From: Kutzneria kofuensis
Lineage (GTDB): Bacteria > Actinomycetota > Actinomycetes > Mycobacteriales > Pseudonocardiaceae
Assembly: GCF_014203355.1 (NCBI RefSeq)
Contig: NZ_JACHIR010000001.1
Span: 4,776,038-4,840,037 of the forward strand
Direction: 5' to 3'
Length of the DNA: 64,000 nt
Of the stretch, positions 31,383 to 41,458 are shown piece after piece; the stretch's first letter is position 1, and each line of letters starts with the position of its first letter. The notes beneath the pieces were generated by a model, which ran no database searches, was not told the DNA's origin, and saw only the letters and a program-made list of their open reading frames with translations. A program made the position numbers and the translations under genes.

Positions 31383-31795
31383 CCCGCTACCTGGCGGACA
31401 CCAGCGCGTTGGCCCGGCTGCACAAGCCGGTGGTGTACGAATTCCTGGGGCCGTTGATCGAGGCCGGCCTGGTCGCGATCTGCTCGATGGTCGAACTCGA
31501 GATCTTGTACTCGGCGCGGAACAAGGGCGACTACGAGAGTCGACGCACCCAGCTGGAAACCGGCTTCGAACGCCTGCCGTCGCCGGACGAGGTGTGGCAG
31601 CGGGCGGTGGAGGTGCAGCAGGCGCTCGCCGGGCGCGGCTCACATCGCGGCGTGAAGCTGCCCGACCTGCTGATCGCGGCGACGGCCGAGCGGCACGGAG
31701 TGGTGCTGCTGCACTACGACATCGACTACGACGACATCGCGGCGATCACGGACCAGCCGACGCGATGGGTGGTGCCGCCCGGCACAGCCGACTGA
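31373..31795 (+). CDS. vapC: VapC-type PIN-domain ribonuclease toxin
   Basis: 140 aa, GTG start. PIN-domain acidic residues are visible in YLADTSALARL (Asp near residue 8), SMVELEILYSA (Glu), LPDLLIAATAERHG (Asp) and YDIDYDDIA (Asp). VapC toxins cut tRNA or rRNA with Mg2+. Overlap with vapB supports a working pair. The pair sits between nnrDE and alr, an otherwise housekeeping stretch, so it may be a later insertion. Confidence 0.9.
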   Translation: MAVARYLADTSALARLHKPVVYEFLGPLIEAGLVAICSMVELEILYSARNKGDYESRRTQLETGFERLPSPDEVWQRAVEVQQALAGRGSHRGVKLPDLLIAATAERHGVVLLHYDIDYDDIAAITDQPTRWVVPPGTAD

Positions 31796-31859
31796 GTGAC
31801 CCGGTTGGCGGTGGCTGACCGGGGCGGGTGTCGGGGGGCTGTGTCACCATGAACGCGTT

Positions 31860-33002
31860 ATGGCTGATCAGCACAATCCTCTCCCGCGGGCCGAGGTCCG
31901 GATCGACCTGGACGCCGTGAAACACAACGTCGAGCTGCTGACGCGGTTGGCAGTGCGTTCGGGCGCGCAGACGATGGCCGTGGTGAAGGCGGACGGGTAC
32001 GGGCACGGCGCGGTGGCGGTGGGCAACGCGGCGTTGGCGGCGGGGGCCTCGTGGCTGGGGGTGGCCTCGGTGGACGAGGCCCTGGAGCTCCGGGCGGCGG
32101 GCATCCAGGGCCGCATCTTCTGCTGGCTGCACACGGTGGACGACAACTTCGGACCGGCGGTGGCGGCGGGCATCCACCTGTCGGTGTCCTCGCTGCGGCA
32201 GTTGTGGGCGGTGAACTCGGCGGCCCGGGCGGTGGGCACGGAGGCCCGGATCCATCTCAAGATCGACACGGGCCTGACGCGAGGCGGGTGCCAGCCGGCG
32301 GACTGGCCGGCGCTGGTGGAAGCGGCGGCCAGTGCCCACGACGAGGGCACCGTCGAGATCGCGGCGGTGTGGTCGCACCTGGCCAACGCGGACGAGCCGG
32401 GCCACCCCTCGGTGGACGTGCAGGCGGCCCGGCTGGACGAGGCGTACAAGATCGCCCTGGACGCGGGCCTGCACCCGATCCGGCACCTGGCCAACTCGGC
32501 GGCGACGCTGACCCGACCGGACCTGCACTTCGACCTGGTCCGTCCGGGCATCGCGGTGTACGGCCTGAACCCGGTCCCGGGCACGGCCGACCTCAAGCCG
32601 GCCATGACGTTCCGTTCCTCGGTGTCGCTGGCCCGCAGAGTCCCGGCGGGGGAGTCGGTCTCCTACGGCCACACGTGGACGGCGGAGAAGGACACGACCC
32701 TGGCGCTGGTGCCGGTCGGCTACGCGGACGGGGTGCCCAGGTCGCTGTCGAACCGGATGGACGTCTGGCTGGGCGGGACGCGGCGCCCGATCGTCGGCCG
32801 GGTCTGCATGGACCAGATCGTCGTGGACTGCGGGGACGACCCGATCACCGACGGCGACGAGGTGGTCCTGTTCGGCCCCGGCGACCACGGCGAGCCGACG
32901 GCGCGGGAATGGGCCGACAAGACCGGCACGATCGACTACGAGATCGTCACGGGCATGTACCGACCGAGGGTGCGGCGCACCTATATCGGCGGCAGCCGAT
33001 GA
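31860..33002 (+). CDS. alr: Alanine racemase
   Basis: 380 aa PLP enzyme making D-alanine for peptidoglycan. The PLP lysine is K43 in AVVKADGYGHG; the catalytic tyrosine is in SVSYGHTWTAEKD; PVGYADGVPR and GRVCMDQIVVD are also typical. The start ATG at 31860 precedes EVRIDLDAVKHNV by a few codons. Its stop overlaps the next gene's ATG by 4 bases, starting the alr-hydrolase-tsaE chain seen in Mycobacterium too. Confidence 0.97.
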   Translation: MADQHNPLPRAEVRIDLDAVKHNVELLTRLAVRSGAQTMAVVKADGYGHGAVAVGNAALAAGASWLGVASVDEALELRAAGIQGRIFCWLHTVDDNFGPAVAAGIHLSVSSLRQLWAVNSAARAVGTEARIHLKIDTGLTRGGCQPADWPALVEAAASAHDEGTVEIAAVWSHLANADEPGHPSVDVQAARLDEAYKIALDAGLHPIRHLANSAATLTRPDLHFDLVRPGIAVYGLNPVPGTADLKPAMTFRSSVSLARRVPAGESVSYGHTWTAEKDTTLALVPVGYADGVPRSLSNRMDVWLGGTRRPIVGRVCMDQIVVDCGDDPITDGDEVVLFGPGDHGEPTAREWADKTGTIDYEIVTGMYRPRVRRTYIGGSR

Positions 33003-34102
33003 GGCCGTGGGTTAAGGCCGCCGGGGTGACCGGCGGCGTGGTGGGTGCTGCGGCGACGGGCCTGGTGCTGGGCGCGGCGGCGCAGAACGCCCGCATCGCA
33101 CGGCAGCGCCGCGAGACGGACGACCCGAACGAGGACGAGCCGCTCGGCCAGTTACGCGCGACCCGGGAGTGCACGGTCGCGGCGGACGACGGCGTGCCGC
33201 TCGCGTGCGAGGAGGTCGATCCGGCCGACGGCGGCACGCCGGCGCTGACCGTGGTGCTGGTGCACGGCTTCGTGCTGGACCGCCGCTGCTGGCACTTCCA
33301 GCGCCGCGACCTGGCCGAGATGGTCGATCCCCGGGTTCGCCTGGTGCTGTACGACCAGCGCAGCCACGGCCGCTCCGGCCGGGCCACCGCCGAGTCCAGC
33401 ACCATCGAGCAGCTGGGCCGCGACCTGGACTCCGTGCTCCGCGCGCTGGCCCCGGACGGCCCGCTGGTGCTGGTCGGGCACTCCATGGGCGGCATGACGA
33501 TCATGGCGCTGGCCGAGCAGCAGCCGGAGCTGTTCGTGGACCGGGTCCGCGGCGTCGCGCTGATCGGCACCTCGGCCGGCGACGTCGGCGCGTCCGGCCT
33601 GCCCCGCCCGCTGCTGTCCCGGCACAACCCGGCCACCCGGGGCCTGGGCCTGCTGGCGAACTGGCAGCCGAGCCTGGTCGAGTGGGCCCGCCGGGCGGGC
33701 GGCCACATCACCTGGAGCGCCATCCGCGGCCTGGCCTTCGGCGACCGCAGCGTCAGCCCGAAGCTGGTCGACCTGATGGAGACGATGATCGACGGGACCT
33801 CCCTCAAAGCCATCACCGACTTCGTCCGTACCCTGGGCTCGCACAACCGCTACGCGGCGCTGGCGGGCCTGCGGCACTGCAAGGTGCTGGTGGTCAGCGG
33901 GGACGCCGACAAGCTCACGCCGTTCCGGCACGCCGAGGCGATCGCCGCCGAGCTGCCGGACGCCGAGCTGGTCCGCGCCGACGGCGCGGGCCACATGGTG
34001 ATGCTGGAGCAGGCCGACCTGGTCACCGGTCACCTGGTGGAGCTGGTACGCAGCTGTGCGGACGGCGAGACGACTGGACGGCGATGGTGGAAACGGGCGT
34101 GA
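32999..34102 (+). CDS. Alpha/beta hydrolase with N-terminal hydrophobic anchor
   Basis: 367 aa. A hydrophobic N-terminal segment (AAGVTGGVVGAAATGLVLGAA) may be an uncleaved membrane anchor. The fold shows VLVHGFVLDRRCW (oxyanion), VGHSMGGMTIMAL (nucleophile Ser), SGDADKLTP (Asp) and GAGHMVMLEQ (His), a full catalytic triad. The substrate cannot be inferred. ATGA overlap with alr; the C-terminus overlaps tsaE. Confidence 0.88.
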   Translation: MRPWVKAAGVTGGVVGAAATGLVLGAAAQNARIARQRRETDDPNEDEPLGQLRATRECTVAADDGVPLACEEVDPADGGTPALTVVLVHGFVLDRRCWHFQRRDLAEMVDPRVRLVLYDQRSHGRSGRATAESSTIEQLGRDLDSVLRALAPDGPLVLVGHSMGGMTIMALAEQQPELFVDRVRGVALIGTSAGDVGASGLPRPLLSRHNPATRGLGLLANWQPSLVEWARRAGGHITWSAIRGLAFGDRSVSPKLVDLMETMIDGTSLKAITDFVRTLGSHNRYAALAGLRHCKVLVVSGDADKLTPFRHAEAIAAELPDAELVRADGAGHMVMLEQADLVTGHLVELVRSCADGETTGRRWWKRA

Positions 34103-34557
34103 AGGAACTCCGGCTGCCGGTGGAGGCGGACACGGTCGAGTTCGGCCGCCGACTCGGCGGCCTGCTGCGGGCGGGCGACCTGGTGCTGCTCTCCGGCCCG
34201 CTCGGCGCCGGCAAGACGGCGCTGACCAGGGGAATCGCCGAGGGGCTCGGCGTGGCGGGCCGGGTCAGCTCGCCGACGTTCGTGATCGCCCGCGAGCACC
34301 GGGCCGCCCCGGGCGGCCGGGGCGTGCCGCTGGTGCACGTGGACGCCTACCGGCTGGGCGGGCACCTCGACGAGCTGGACGACCTGGACCTGGACACAGA
34401 GCTGGTGGACGCGGCCGTGGTGGTGGAGTGGGGCGAGGGGGTGGCCGAGCGGCTGTCCGACGACCACCTGCTGATCCGCCTCACCCGCCTCGACGACGAC
34501 GTGCGGGTGGCCGAGCTGCACCCGCACGGTAGCTGGACCACCCGCGAACTCCCCTAG
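34084..34557 (+). CDS. tsaE: tRNA N6-adenosine threonylcarbamoyltransferase complex ATPase TsaE
   Basis: 157 aa if ATG 34084 is used; GTG 34099, overlapping the previous stop (GTGA) with GGTGGAA upstream, is equally plausible and removes 5 residues. Walker A is SGPLGAGKTALTRG; SSPTFVIAREH, VHVDAYRLG and VVVEWGEG are family motifs. TsaE drives turnover of the TsaB-TsaD complex in t6A37 synthesis. Here it is separated from tsaB-rimI-tsaD by a minus-strand matB gene. Confidence 0.95.
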   Translation: MVETGVKELRLPVEADTVEFGRRLGGLLRAGDLVLLSGPLGAGKTALTRGIAEGLGVAGRVSSPTFVIAREHRAAPGGRGVPLVHVDAYRLGGHLDELDDLDLDTELVDAAVVVEWGEGVAERLSDDHLLIRLTRLDDDVRVAELHPHGSWTTRELP

Positions 34558-34567
34558 CCCTTTTTGT

Positions 34568-34653
34568 CGCTACGTGAGTGGCTCATTTCCGTTTGGCGGG
34601 CACCTGAGCCACTCACGTGCCCCGAAAATGCGAAATGAGCCACTCACGTAGCG
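34568..34653. repeat. Palindromic repeat with three copies of TGAGCCACTCACGT; bidirectional terminator
   Basis: Perfect 22-base arms at 34568-34589 and 34632-34653 (core ACGTGAGTGGCTCATTTC). A third copy of the core (GAGCCACTCACGTG, 34606-34619) lies in the loop in the same orientation as the right arm, so two alternative hairpins can form. It fills the gap between the convergent tsaE and matB ends. Confidence 0.85.
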
Positions 34654-34664
34654 GAAGTGGGGGG

Positions 34665-36083
34665 CTAGGGCAGCGCCCGTTTCGTCACCTTGCCCAACTC
34701 GTTGCGGGGCAAGGAGTGCACGAAGTGCACGACGCGCGGCCGCTTGTGCGGGGTGAGCAGCCTCGCCACGTGGTCGATCAGCTCGTCGGCGCTGGGGGCG
34801 GGATCCGCCGCGACCACCCAGGCCACGATCCGCTCGCCGAGGTCGTCGTCGGGACGGCCGGCGACCGCGACCTCGGCCACGCCCGGGTGTTCCAGCAGCG
34901 CGTTCTCGATCTCACCGGCGCCGATCTTGTAGCCGCCGCTCTTGATGATGTCGGTGGCCCGCCGGCCGACGATCCGGATGTAGCCGTCCGGGGCGCGGGT
35001 GGCCATGTCGCCGGTGCGGAACCAGCCGTCGTGCATCGCCTCGGCGGTCGCGTCGGGGCGGTTGAGGTACTCCAGGAACAGGTTCGGGCCACGGACCTCG
35101 ATCTCGCCGATGGTGGCGTCGTCGCTGACGGAGACGACCTCGCCGGCGTCGTCCACGAGCCGCACGTCCACGCCGTCGACCGGGGTGCCGACGGTGCCGG
35201 GCCGGCGCTCGCCCCAGGCCCGGACGCTGCAGTTCATCAGCGTCTCGGTCATGCCGTAGCGCTCCACGATCCGCTGCCCGGTGGCCTTGGAGATCCGCTC
35301 GTGGCAGGTCGCCGGCAGCGCCGCCGAGCCCGACACCAGCAGCCGCGCCTGGGCGACCTGCTTGGCCAGCTCCGGATCGGCCTCCACGTCCGCGGCGAGC
35401 CGGTGGTACATCGTCGGGACGCCGAACATCATCGTCGCCGGGCCGGCCAGCTCCGCCGCGGCCGCCGCCGAGCTGAACTTGCCGAGGTGGTGCACGGCGC
35501 CGCCGCGCCGCAGCGGCCCGAGCACGCCGACCACGAGGCCGTGCACGTGGAAGATCGGCAGCGCGTGCGTGACGACGTCGGCGGCCGTCCACTCCCAGGC
35601 CGCCGCCAGGGAGTCCAGGTTGGACGCGATCGCCCGGCGCGGCATCACCACACCCTTGGGCGGGCCGGTCGTGCCCGAGGTGTAGACGATGAACGCCGGC
35701 GCCTCCGCGTCCGGCTCCGGCGGCAGGCCCTCGTCCCGTACGGACAGATCCACATCGAGCCGCGGCAGCGACGCCAGGCCGCCGGGCAGTTCGACGCCCG
35801 GCGCCGCCAGCACCTGGGCCGGCGCGCTGTCGCCGAGGATGTGCTCGAGCTCGCGCTCGCCGACCTTGGGGTTGACCGGCACCACCGCGACGCCCGCCGC
35901 CAGCGCGCCGACCACCGCCGCGCAGGTCTCGATCGTCGGCGTCGCCCAGACCGCGACCCGGTCCCCGACCAGCCGTTTCGCGATCGCCGACGCCGTGCCG
36001 GCCAGCTCGCGGTAGGTCAGTTTCCGGTCGCCGAAGACGATCGCTTCGGCATCTGTCGGGTCGGCCAGAGCCGGCAGCAACAT
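34665..36083 (-). CDS. matB: Malonyl-CoA/methylmalonyl-CoA synthetase-like acyl-CoA ligase
   Basis: 472 aa AMP-forming ligase. Motifs: VYTSGTTGPPKGVVMP (P-loop), PIFHVHGLVVG, FGVPTMYHRL, VERYGMTETLMN, FRTGDMA and IIKSGGYKIGAGEIENALLEHP, ending LGKVTKRALP. These, and the short length, closely resemble Streptomyces MatB, which makes malonyl- or methylmalonyl-CoA from free diacids. Exact substrate is inferred. Transcribed against its neighbours, it interrupts the tsaE...tsaB group. Confidence 0.88.
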   Translation of the reverse strand: MLLPALADPTDAEAIVFGDRKLTYRELAGTASAIAKRLVGDRVAVWATPTIETCAAVVGALAAGVAVVPVNPKVGERELEHILGDSAPAQVLAAPGVELPGGLASLPRLDVDLSVRDEGLPPEPDAEAPAFIVYTSGTTGPPKGVVMPRRAIASNLDSLAAAWEWTAADVVTHALPIFHVHGLVVGVLGPLRRGGAVHHLGKFSSAAAAAELAGPATMMFGVPTMYHRLAADVEADPELAKQVAQARLLVSGSAALPATCHERISKATGQRIVERYGMTETLMNCSVRAWGERRPGTVGTPVDGVDVRLVDDAGEVVSVSDDATIGEIEVRGPNLFLEYLNRPDATAEAMHDGWFRTGDMATRAPDGYIRIVGRRATDIIKSGGYKIGAGEIENALLEHPGVAEVAVAGRPDDDLGERIVAWVVAADPAPSADELIDHVARLLTPHKRPRVVHFVHSLPRNELGKVTKRALP

Positions 36084-36139
36084 CCCATCAACCCCTCGCG
36101 TCGAAGTCGCTTCCGATGATGGTCGTACCCTTGACGACC

Positions 36140-36820
36140 GTGCTAGTGCTTGCCATCGACACCGCGACCCCTGCCGTCACCGCCGGAGTGGTCCAGCTCG
36201 ACGCCGACGCGGTGCCGCGAACGCTGGCGCAGCGCGTCACCGTCGACGCCAAGGCCCACGGTGAGCTGCTGATCCCGCACCTGCGCGCCGCGCTGGCCGA
36301 GGTCGGCAAGACCATGGCCGACGTGGACGCCATCGTCTGCGGCAGCGGCCCCGGCCCGTTCACCGGCCTGCGTGTCGGCATGGTCACAGCGGCCGCCCTC
36401 GGCCAGGCCCTGGGCAAGCCCGTCCACCCGGTGCCCACCGTCGACGCCATCGCCGTCGAGGCCCGCACCGGTCACGGGCTGCTCGTCGCCACCGACGCCC
36501 GCCGGCGCGAGGTCTACTGGGCCGCCTACGACGCCGAGGGCCGCCGCGTGGAGGGCCCGCACGTGGAGAAGCCCGCCGACCTGGCCGAGAAGCTGCCGTC
36601 CCTGAACGTCGCCAGCGCCGCCGGGCAGGGCGCCGAGATGTACGCCGACGTGCTGGACCTGCCGATCGTGCTGGCCCCGTTCCCGTCGCCGCACGGCCTG
36701 GTCGCCGTCGCGGCACGGGACCTGCTCGCCGGCGCCGAACCCGGCCCGATGACCCCGCTCTACCTGCGCCGCCCCGACGCCGTCGTGCCGACCGGGCGCA
36801 AGCGGGTGACCCAACCGTGA
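36140..36820 (+). CDS. tsaB: tRNA threonylcarbamoyladenosine biosynthesis protein TsaB
   Basis: 226 aa from GTG 36140 ([13 protein letters not shown]), chosen because the ASKHA-fold core begins here; ATG codons at 36116 and 36119 would add 8 or 7 residues of no family character. [15 protein letters not shown] and [14 protein letters not shown] are TsaB hallmarks. TsaB is the inactive paralogue that scaffolds TsaD. It overlaps rimI by 4 bases (GTGA). Confidence 0.95.
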   Translation: MLVLAIDTATPAVTAGVVQLDADAVPRTLAQRVTVDAKAHGELLIPHLRAALAEVGKTMADVDAIVCGSGPGPFTGLRVGMVTAAALGQALGKPVHPVPTVDAIAVEARTGHGLLVATDARRREVYWAAYDAEGRRVEGPHVEKPADLAEKLPSLNVASAAGQGAEMYADVLDLPIVLAPFPSPHGLVAVAARDLLAGAEPGPMTPLYLRRPDAVVPTGRKRVTQP

Positions 36821-37299
36821 CCGGCTTCACCCTGGCCGCGCTGCGTCACGAGGACGCGGCGCGGTGTGCGGAGCTGGAGCGGAAGCTGTTCCCCGGCGAC
36901 GACCCGTGGCGCGAGCGCGCGTTCCGGGCCGAGTTGGACAACGGGCACTTCTACCTCGGGGCGTACGACGAGAACGGGCAGCTCATCGGCTACGCCGGGC
37001 TCGCGCTCAACGGCCGTGCGCCCGACTTCGAGGGCAGTGTGCAGACCATCGCCGTGGACACCGACTGGCAGGGCCGGGGCGTCGGCAAGGCGCTGTTCGA
37101 GGCGCTACTGGCCCGCGCCGACCAGGTCGCGGCGCCCGTGTTCCTGGAAGTTCGCACCGACAACGACCGCGCCATAGCGTTGTACCGGTCCCGCGGCTTC
37201 GAGCAGCTGGGGCTGCGGCGCAGGTACTACCAACCGTCCGGGGCGGACGCGTACACCATGGGCCGCCCCGCGGCGGTCCGACAGGAGGAGAAGTCGTGA
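36817..37299 (+). CDS. rimI: Ribosomal protein S18-alanine N-acetyltransferase
   Basis: 160 aa GNAT enzyme. The acetyl-CoA loop is [18 protein letters not shown] (Q/R-x-x-G-x-G/A), followed by [32 protein letters not shown], typical of RimI. N-terminal acetylation of S18 is the established family role. Coupled by 4-base overlaps to tsaB and tsaD, the usual actinobacterial order. Confidence 0.93.
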   Translation: MTGFTLAALRHEDAARCAELERKLFPGDDPWRERAFRAELDNGHFYLGAYDENGQLIGYAGLALNGRAPDFEGSVQTIAVDTDWQGRGVGKALFEALLARADQVAAPVFLEVRTDNDRAIALYRSRGFEQLGLRRRYYQPSGADAYTMGRPAAVRQEEKS

Positions 37300-38351
37300 C
37301 CGGCGACCGCATCGTGCTGGGCATCGAGTCCTCGTGCGACGAGACCGGGGTGGGCATCGTCCGGCTCGGCGCGGACGGCACCCTGGAGCTGCTGGCCGAC
37401 GAGGTCGCGTCCAGCGTGGAGCAGCATGCCCGCTTCGGCGGCGTGGTGCCCGAGGTCGCCAGCCGCGCCCACCTCGAGGCCATGATCCCGACCATGAGCC
37501 GGGCGCTGGAGAAGTCCGGCATGACCCTGGACGACGTCGACTCCATCGCCGTCACCGCCGGGCCCGGCCTGGCCGGGGCGCTGCTGGTCGGCGTGTCCGC
37601 CGCGAAGGCCTATGCCGCCGCCTTGGACAAGCCGCTCTACGGCGTGAACCACCTCGCCGGGCACGTCGCCGCCGACACGCTGGAGCACGGCCCGCTGCCG
37701 TCGCCGTGCGTCGCGCTGCTCGTCTCCGGGGGGCACTCGCAGTTGCTGCTCGTCGAGGACCTCGCCGGCAAGATCACCGAGATCGGCTCCACCATCGACG
37801 ACGCGGCCGGTGAGGCGTACGACAAGGTCGCCCGCGTGCTCGACCTGCCGTACCCCGGCGGCCCGCCGATCGACAAGCTGGCCAAGCAGGGCAACGGCTG
37901 CGCCATCGCGTTCCCGCGCGGCCTGACCGGTCCCCGCGACGCCAAGTACGACTTCTCCTTCTCCGGCTTGAAGACCGCCGTCGCCCGGTGGGTGGAGAAC
38001 CGCGAGCGGGACGGGCTGGAGGTGCCGCTGGCCGACGTCGCCGCCTCGTTCCAGGAGGCCGTCGCCGACGTGCTCACCGGCAAGGCCATCCGCGCCGTCA
38101 AGGATCTCGGCGTCGACACCCTGGTGATCTCCGGCGGTGTCGCCGCCAACTCTCGGCTCTCCGGTCTCGCGGCCGAGCGCTGCGCCGCCGCCGGCATCAC
38201 GCTGCGGGTGCCGCGTCCCCGGCTGTGCACCGACAACGGCGCCATGATCGCCGCCGTCGGCGCGCACCTCGTGGCGGCCGACGCGGAGCCGTCCGGGCTG
38301 GACTTGGCGACGGACCCGGGGCTGCCGGTGTCCCAGGTTCAGATCCTCTGA
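37296..38351 (+). CDS. tsaD: tRNA N6-adenosine threonylcarbamoyltransferase TsaD
   Basis: 351 aa. Catalyses transfer of the threonylcarbamoyl group to A37. ASKHA motifs: [15 protein letters not shown], the metal-binding H-x3-H in [41 protein letters not shown] and [23 protein letters not shown] start follows ACAGGAGGAG and overlaps the rimI stop. Followed by the CIRCE-controlled groES. Confidence 0.97.
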   Translation: MTGDRIVLGIESSCDETGVGIVRLGADGTLELLADEVASSVEQHARFGGVVPEVASRAHLEAMIPTMSRALEKSGMTLDDVDSIAVTAGPGLAGALLVGVSAAKAYAAALDKPLYGVNHLAGHVAADTLEHGPLPSPCVALLVSGGHSQLLLVEDLAGKITEIGSTIDDAAGEAYDKVARVLDLPYPGGPPIDKLAKQGNGCAIAFPRGLTGPRDAKYDFSFSGLKTAVARWVENRERDGLEVPLADVAASFQEAVADVLTGKAIRAVKDLGVDTLVISGGVAANSRLSGLAAERCAAAGITLRVPRPRLCTDNGAMIAAVGAHLVAADAEPSGLDLATDPGLPVSQVQIL

Positions 38352-38380
38352 GCGGCATGAGGGTGGGGTTGGTTGAAGCG

Positions 38381-38407
38381 TTGGCACTCTCGTGGGTAGA
38401 GTGCTAG
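38381..38407. promoter_or_regulatory. CIRCE operator (HrcA-binding) of groES-groEL1
   Basis: TTGGCACTC-N9-GAGTGCTAG matches the CIRCE consensus TTAGCACTC-N9-GAGTGCTAA with one change per arm. It lies 100 bases before groES. Confidence 0.92.
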
Positions 38408-38506
38408 TCGCACGGCACCAACTACCGCCCCGGCCCCCGCGACGGCGGGGTGGCAGGCGCCGTCGGTACCTGCCAACGCTTTCGAACGACCGTGGAGGTC
38501 ACCCCG

Positions 38507-38800
38507 GTGAGCGTGAACATCAAGCCGCTCGAGGACAAGATCCTCGTCCAGGCCAACGAGGCCGAGACGACGACCGCTTCCGGTCTTGTCATCCCGGACA
38601 CCGCCAAGGAGAAGCCCCAGGAGGGCAAGGTCCTGGCCGTGGGCCCGGGTCGCATCGACGACAAGGGCAACCGGATCCCGCTGGACGTCGCGGTCGGCGA
38701 CGTCGTCGTCTACTCGAAGTACGGCGGCACGGAGCTCAAGCACAACGGCGAGGAGTACCTCATCCTCTCCGCCCGCGACGTGCTGGCCGTCATCAACTGA
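38507..38800 (+). CDS. groS: Co-chaperonin GroES
   Basis: 97 aa. Caps GroEL chambers. [42 protein letters not shown] and the C-terminal [15 protein letters not shown] are classical; the mobile loop lies at about residues 17-34. GTG start at 38507 is supported by GGAGG 8 bases upstream. CIRCE upstream indicates heat-shock control by HrcA. Confidence 0.98.
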   Translation: MSVNIKPLEDKILVQANEAETTTASGLVIPDTAKEKPQEGKVLAVGPGRIDDKGNRIPLDVAVGDVVVYSKYGGTELKHNGEEYLILSARDVLAVIN

Positions 38801-38816
38801 CGTCGCTTTCTCCGCT

Positions 38817-38857
38817 CAGGCGCCCCGGCGGCCCACACCGGGCTGCCGGGGCGCCTG
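38817..38857 (+). terminator. Hairpin between groES and groEL1
   Basis: 18-base arms (38817-38834 and 38840-38857) pair fully with one G.U; 5-base ACACC loop, no T-run. It could reduce or process transcripts between groES and groEL1 rather than end them. Confidence 0.5.
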
Positions 38858-38872
38858 TGTGCGTAAACCTGA

Positions 38873-40507
<1,635 letters not shown>

Positions 40508-40514
40508 GGTCTGA

Positions 40515-40563
40515 GCAACGAAAAGGACCCCTTCCCGAGAACGGAAGGGGTCCTTTTCGTTGC
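40515..40563. terminator. Strong terminator after groEL1
   Basis: Perfect 21-base arms (40515-40535 and 40543-40563, core AAAAGGACCCCTTCC) with a 7-base loop and TTTT in the descending arm. It separates the convergent groEL1 and the small membrane protein gene. Confidence 0.9.
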
Positions 40564-40574
40564 GTCGTAAGGGA

Positions 40575-40856
40575 TTACTGCATAGCCGGGTGGCGCTGCG
40601 ACGCCGGGTCCCACTGGGCCCGCTGCTCGCGGCGGCCGACCAGGAACCACATCACGCTGCCGATCAGCGGCATCGCCCAGATCAGCAGGAACCACACCGC
40701 CTTCATGCCGGTGCTCTGCCGGGACCCGAGCACGCTCACCACCGCCAGCACCGCGATCAGCACGTGGGCGATGGCCAGGGCGACCAGTCCGACCAGGGCG
40801 ACCCCGGCGAACACCTGTCCGAACTGGACGAAAGCCATGCTGTGCACTGCGACCAT
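40575..40856 (-). CDS. Small PLDc_N-domain membrane protein
   Basis: 93 aa from ATG 40856; GTG 40847 or ATG 40838 (MAFVQFG) may be the true start because AGGGG abuts the first ATG. Two membrane helices (FAGVALVGLVALAIAHVLIAVL and AVWFLLIWAMPLIGSVMWFLVG) end in a short basic segment, the pattern of the phospholipase D N-terminal (PLDc_N) family, with no catalytic domain. Function unknown. A 10-base-pair hairpin overlaps its ribosome-binding region. Confidence 0.8.
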   Translation of the reverse strand: MVAVHSMAFVQFGQVFAGVALVGLVALAIAHVLIAVLAVVSVLGSRQSTGMKAVWFLLIWAMPLIGSVMWFLVGRREQRAQWDPASQRHPAMQ

Positions 40857-40857
40857 C

Positions 40858-40891
40858 CCCTAACTTCCCCGTCGATGAGACGAAGTTAGGG
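40858..40891 (-). promoter_or_regulatory. Leader hairpin over the ribosome-binding site of the PLDc_N gene
   Basis: CCCTAACTTC and GAAGTTAGGG (40858-40867 and 40882-40891) are perfect complements around 14 bases. On the minus-strand transcript the downstream arm contains the AGGGG Shine-Dalgarno sequence, directly before the ATG. It may instead be a DNA operator. Confidence 0.45.
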
Positions 40892-40948
40892 CGGGCGGGC
40901 GTCATCGGGCGTCCACCGCGGAGATGGTCGTCGCGTCATACCTTGGGC

Positions 40949-41248
40949 CTACGACGTGAGCACGAGCTGACGACGCCTCGACTTCAGGATGGTGTCCCGC
41001 TCCGACTCGGACATGCCGCCCCAGATGCCGTACGGCTCCTGGACCGCCAGGGCGTGCCGGCGGCACATCTCCAGCACCGGGCAGGTCTGGCAGACGGCCT
41101 TCGCCCGGGCCTCGCGCCGCGACCGGGCCGGGCCGCGCTCGCCGTCCGGATGAAAGAAGAAGGCGCTGTCCATGCCCCGGCAGTTGCCTTCCAACTGCCA
41201 GTCCCAGACGTCCGCGTTCGGACCTGGGAGCCTTCGGGTGTCTGCCAT
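40949..41248 (-). CDS. whiB3: WhiB-family iron-sulfur transcription factor (WhiB3/WhiD-like)
   Basis: 99 aa from ATG 41248 (MADTRRLPGPN), chosen for GAGGAGG 9 bases upstream over further upstream ATGs. Four Fe-S ligands C23, C53, C56 and C62 (C-x29-C-x2-C-x5-C) and the GIWGG turn are present. LPGPNADVWDWQLEG and FFHPDGERG closely resemble M. tuberculosis WhiB3 and Streptomyces WhiD. Wbl proteins bind sigma-A region 4 and respond to redox state. The place beside groEL1 matches Mycobacterium. Confidence 0.9.
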   Translation of the reverse strand: MADTRRLPGPNADVWDWQLEGNCRGMDSAFFFHPDGERGPARSRREARAKAVCQTCPVLEMCRRHALAVQEPYGIWGGMSESERDTILKSRRRQLVLTS

Positions 41249-41411
41249 CGAGAACCGCCTCCTCGCCGGGTCGGTGCCCATCGTGGTTGCTCCGTATGGC
41301 TTAACTGCGATCACCGTAGAACCGCGCCAAAACTTGTTCAAGAGTGTTCGGGTGGGAAGTTGTTCATTCCTGCCGACGGGTGATCAAGGTCCTCCACCTC
41401 TGGTGGCCCAG

Positions 41412-41426
41412 GTCACACCGCGTGAC
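41412..41426. promoter_or_regulatory. Small palindrome upstream of the MerR/B12 regulator
   Basis: GTCAC-ACCGC-GTGAC, 32 bases before the MerR-type start, in a 210-base gap between divergent whiB and this gene. It could be an autoregulatory operator. The same gap holds CCACCTCTGGTGG (about 41394-41406). Confidence 0.3.
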
Positions 41427-41458
41427 GTGAGTTGCCGCTGTGAGAAGGTGCCCGGACG

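Noticed and set aside
31373-31795. PIN-domain gene as rRNA maturation nuclease rather than toxin
   Set aside because: Overlap with a VapB-type antitoxin gene and a palindromic operator fit a VapBC pair better.
34558-34664. Insertion-sequence terminal inverted repeats
   Set aside because: The arms enclose only about 40 bases with no transposase, and there is no target-site duplication visible.
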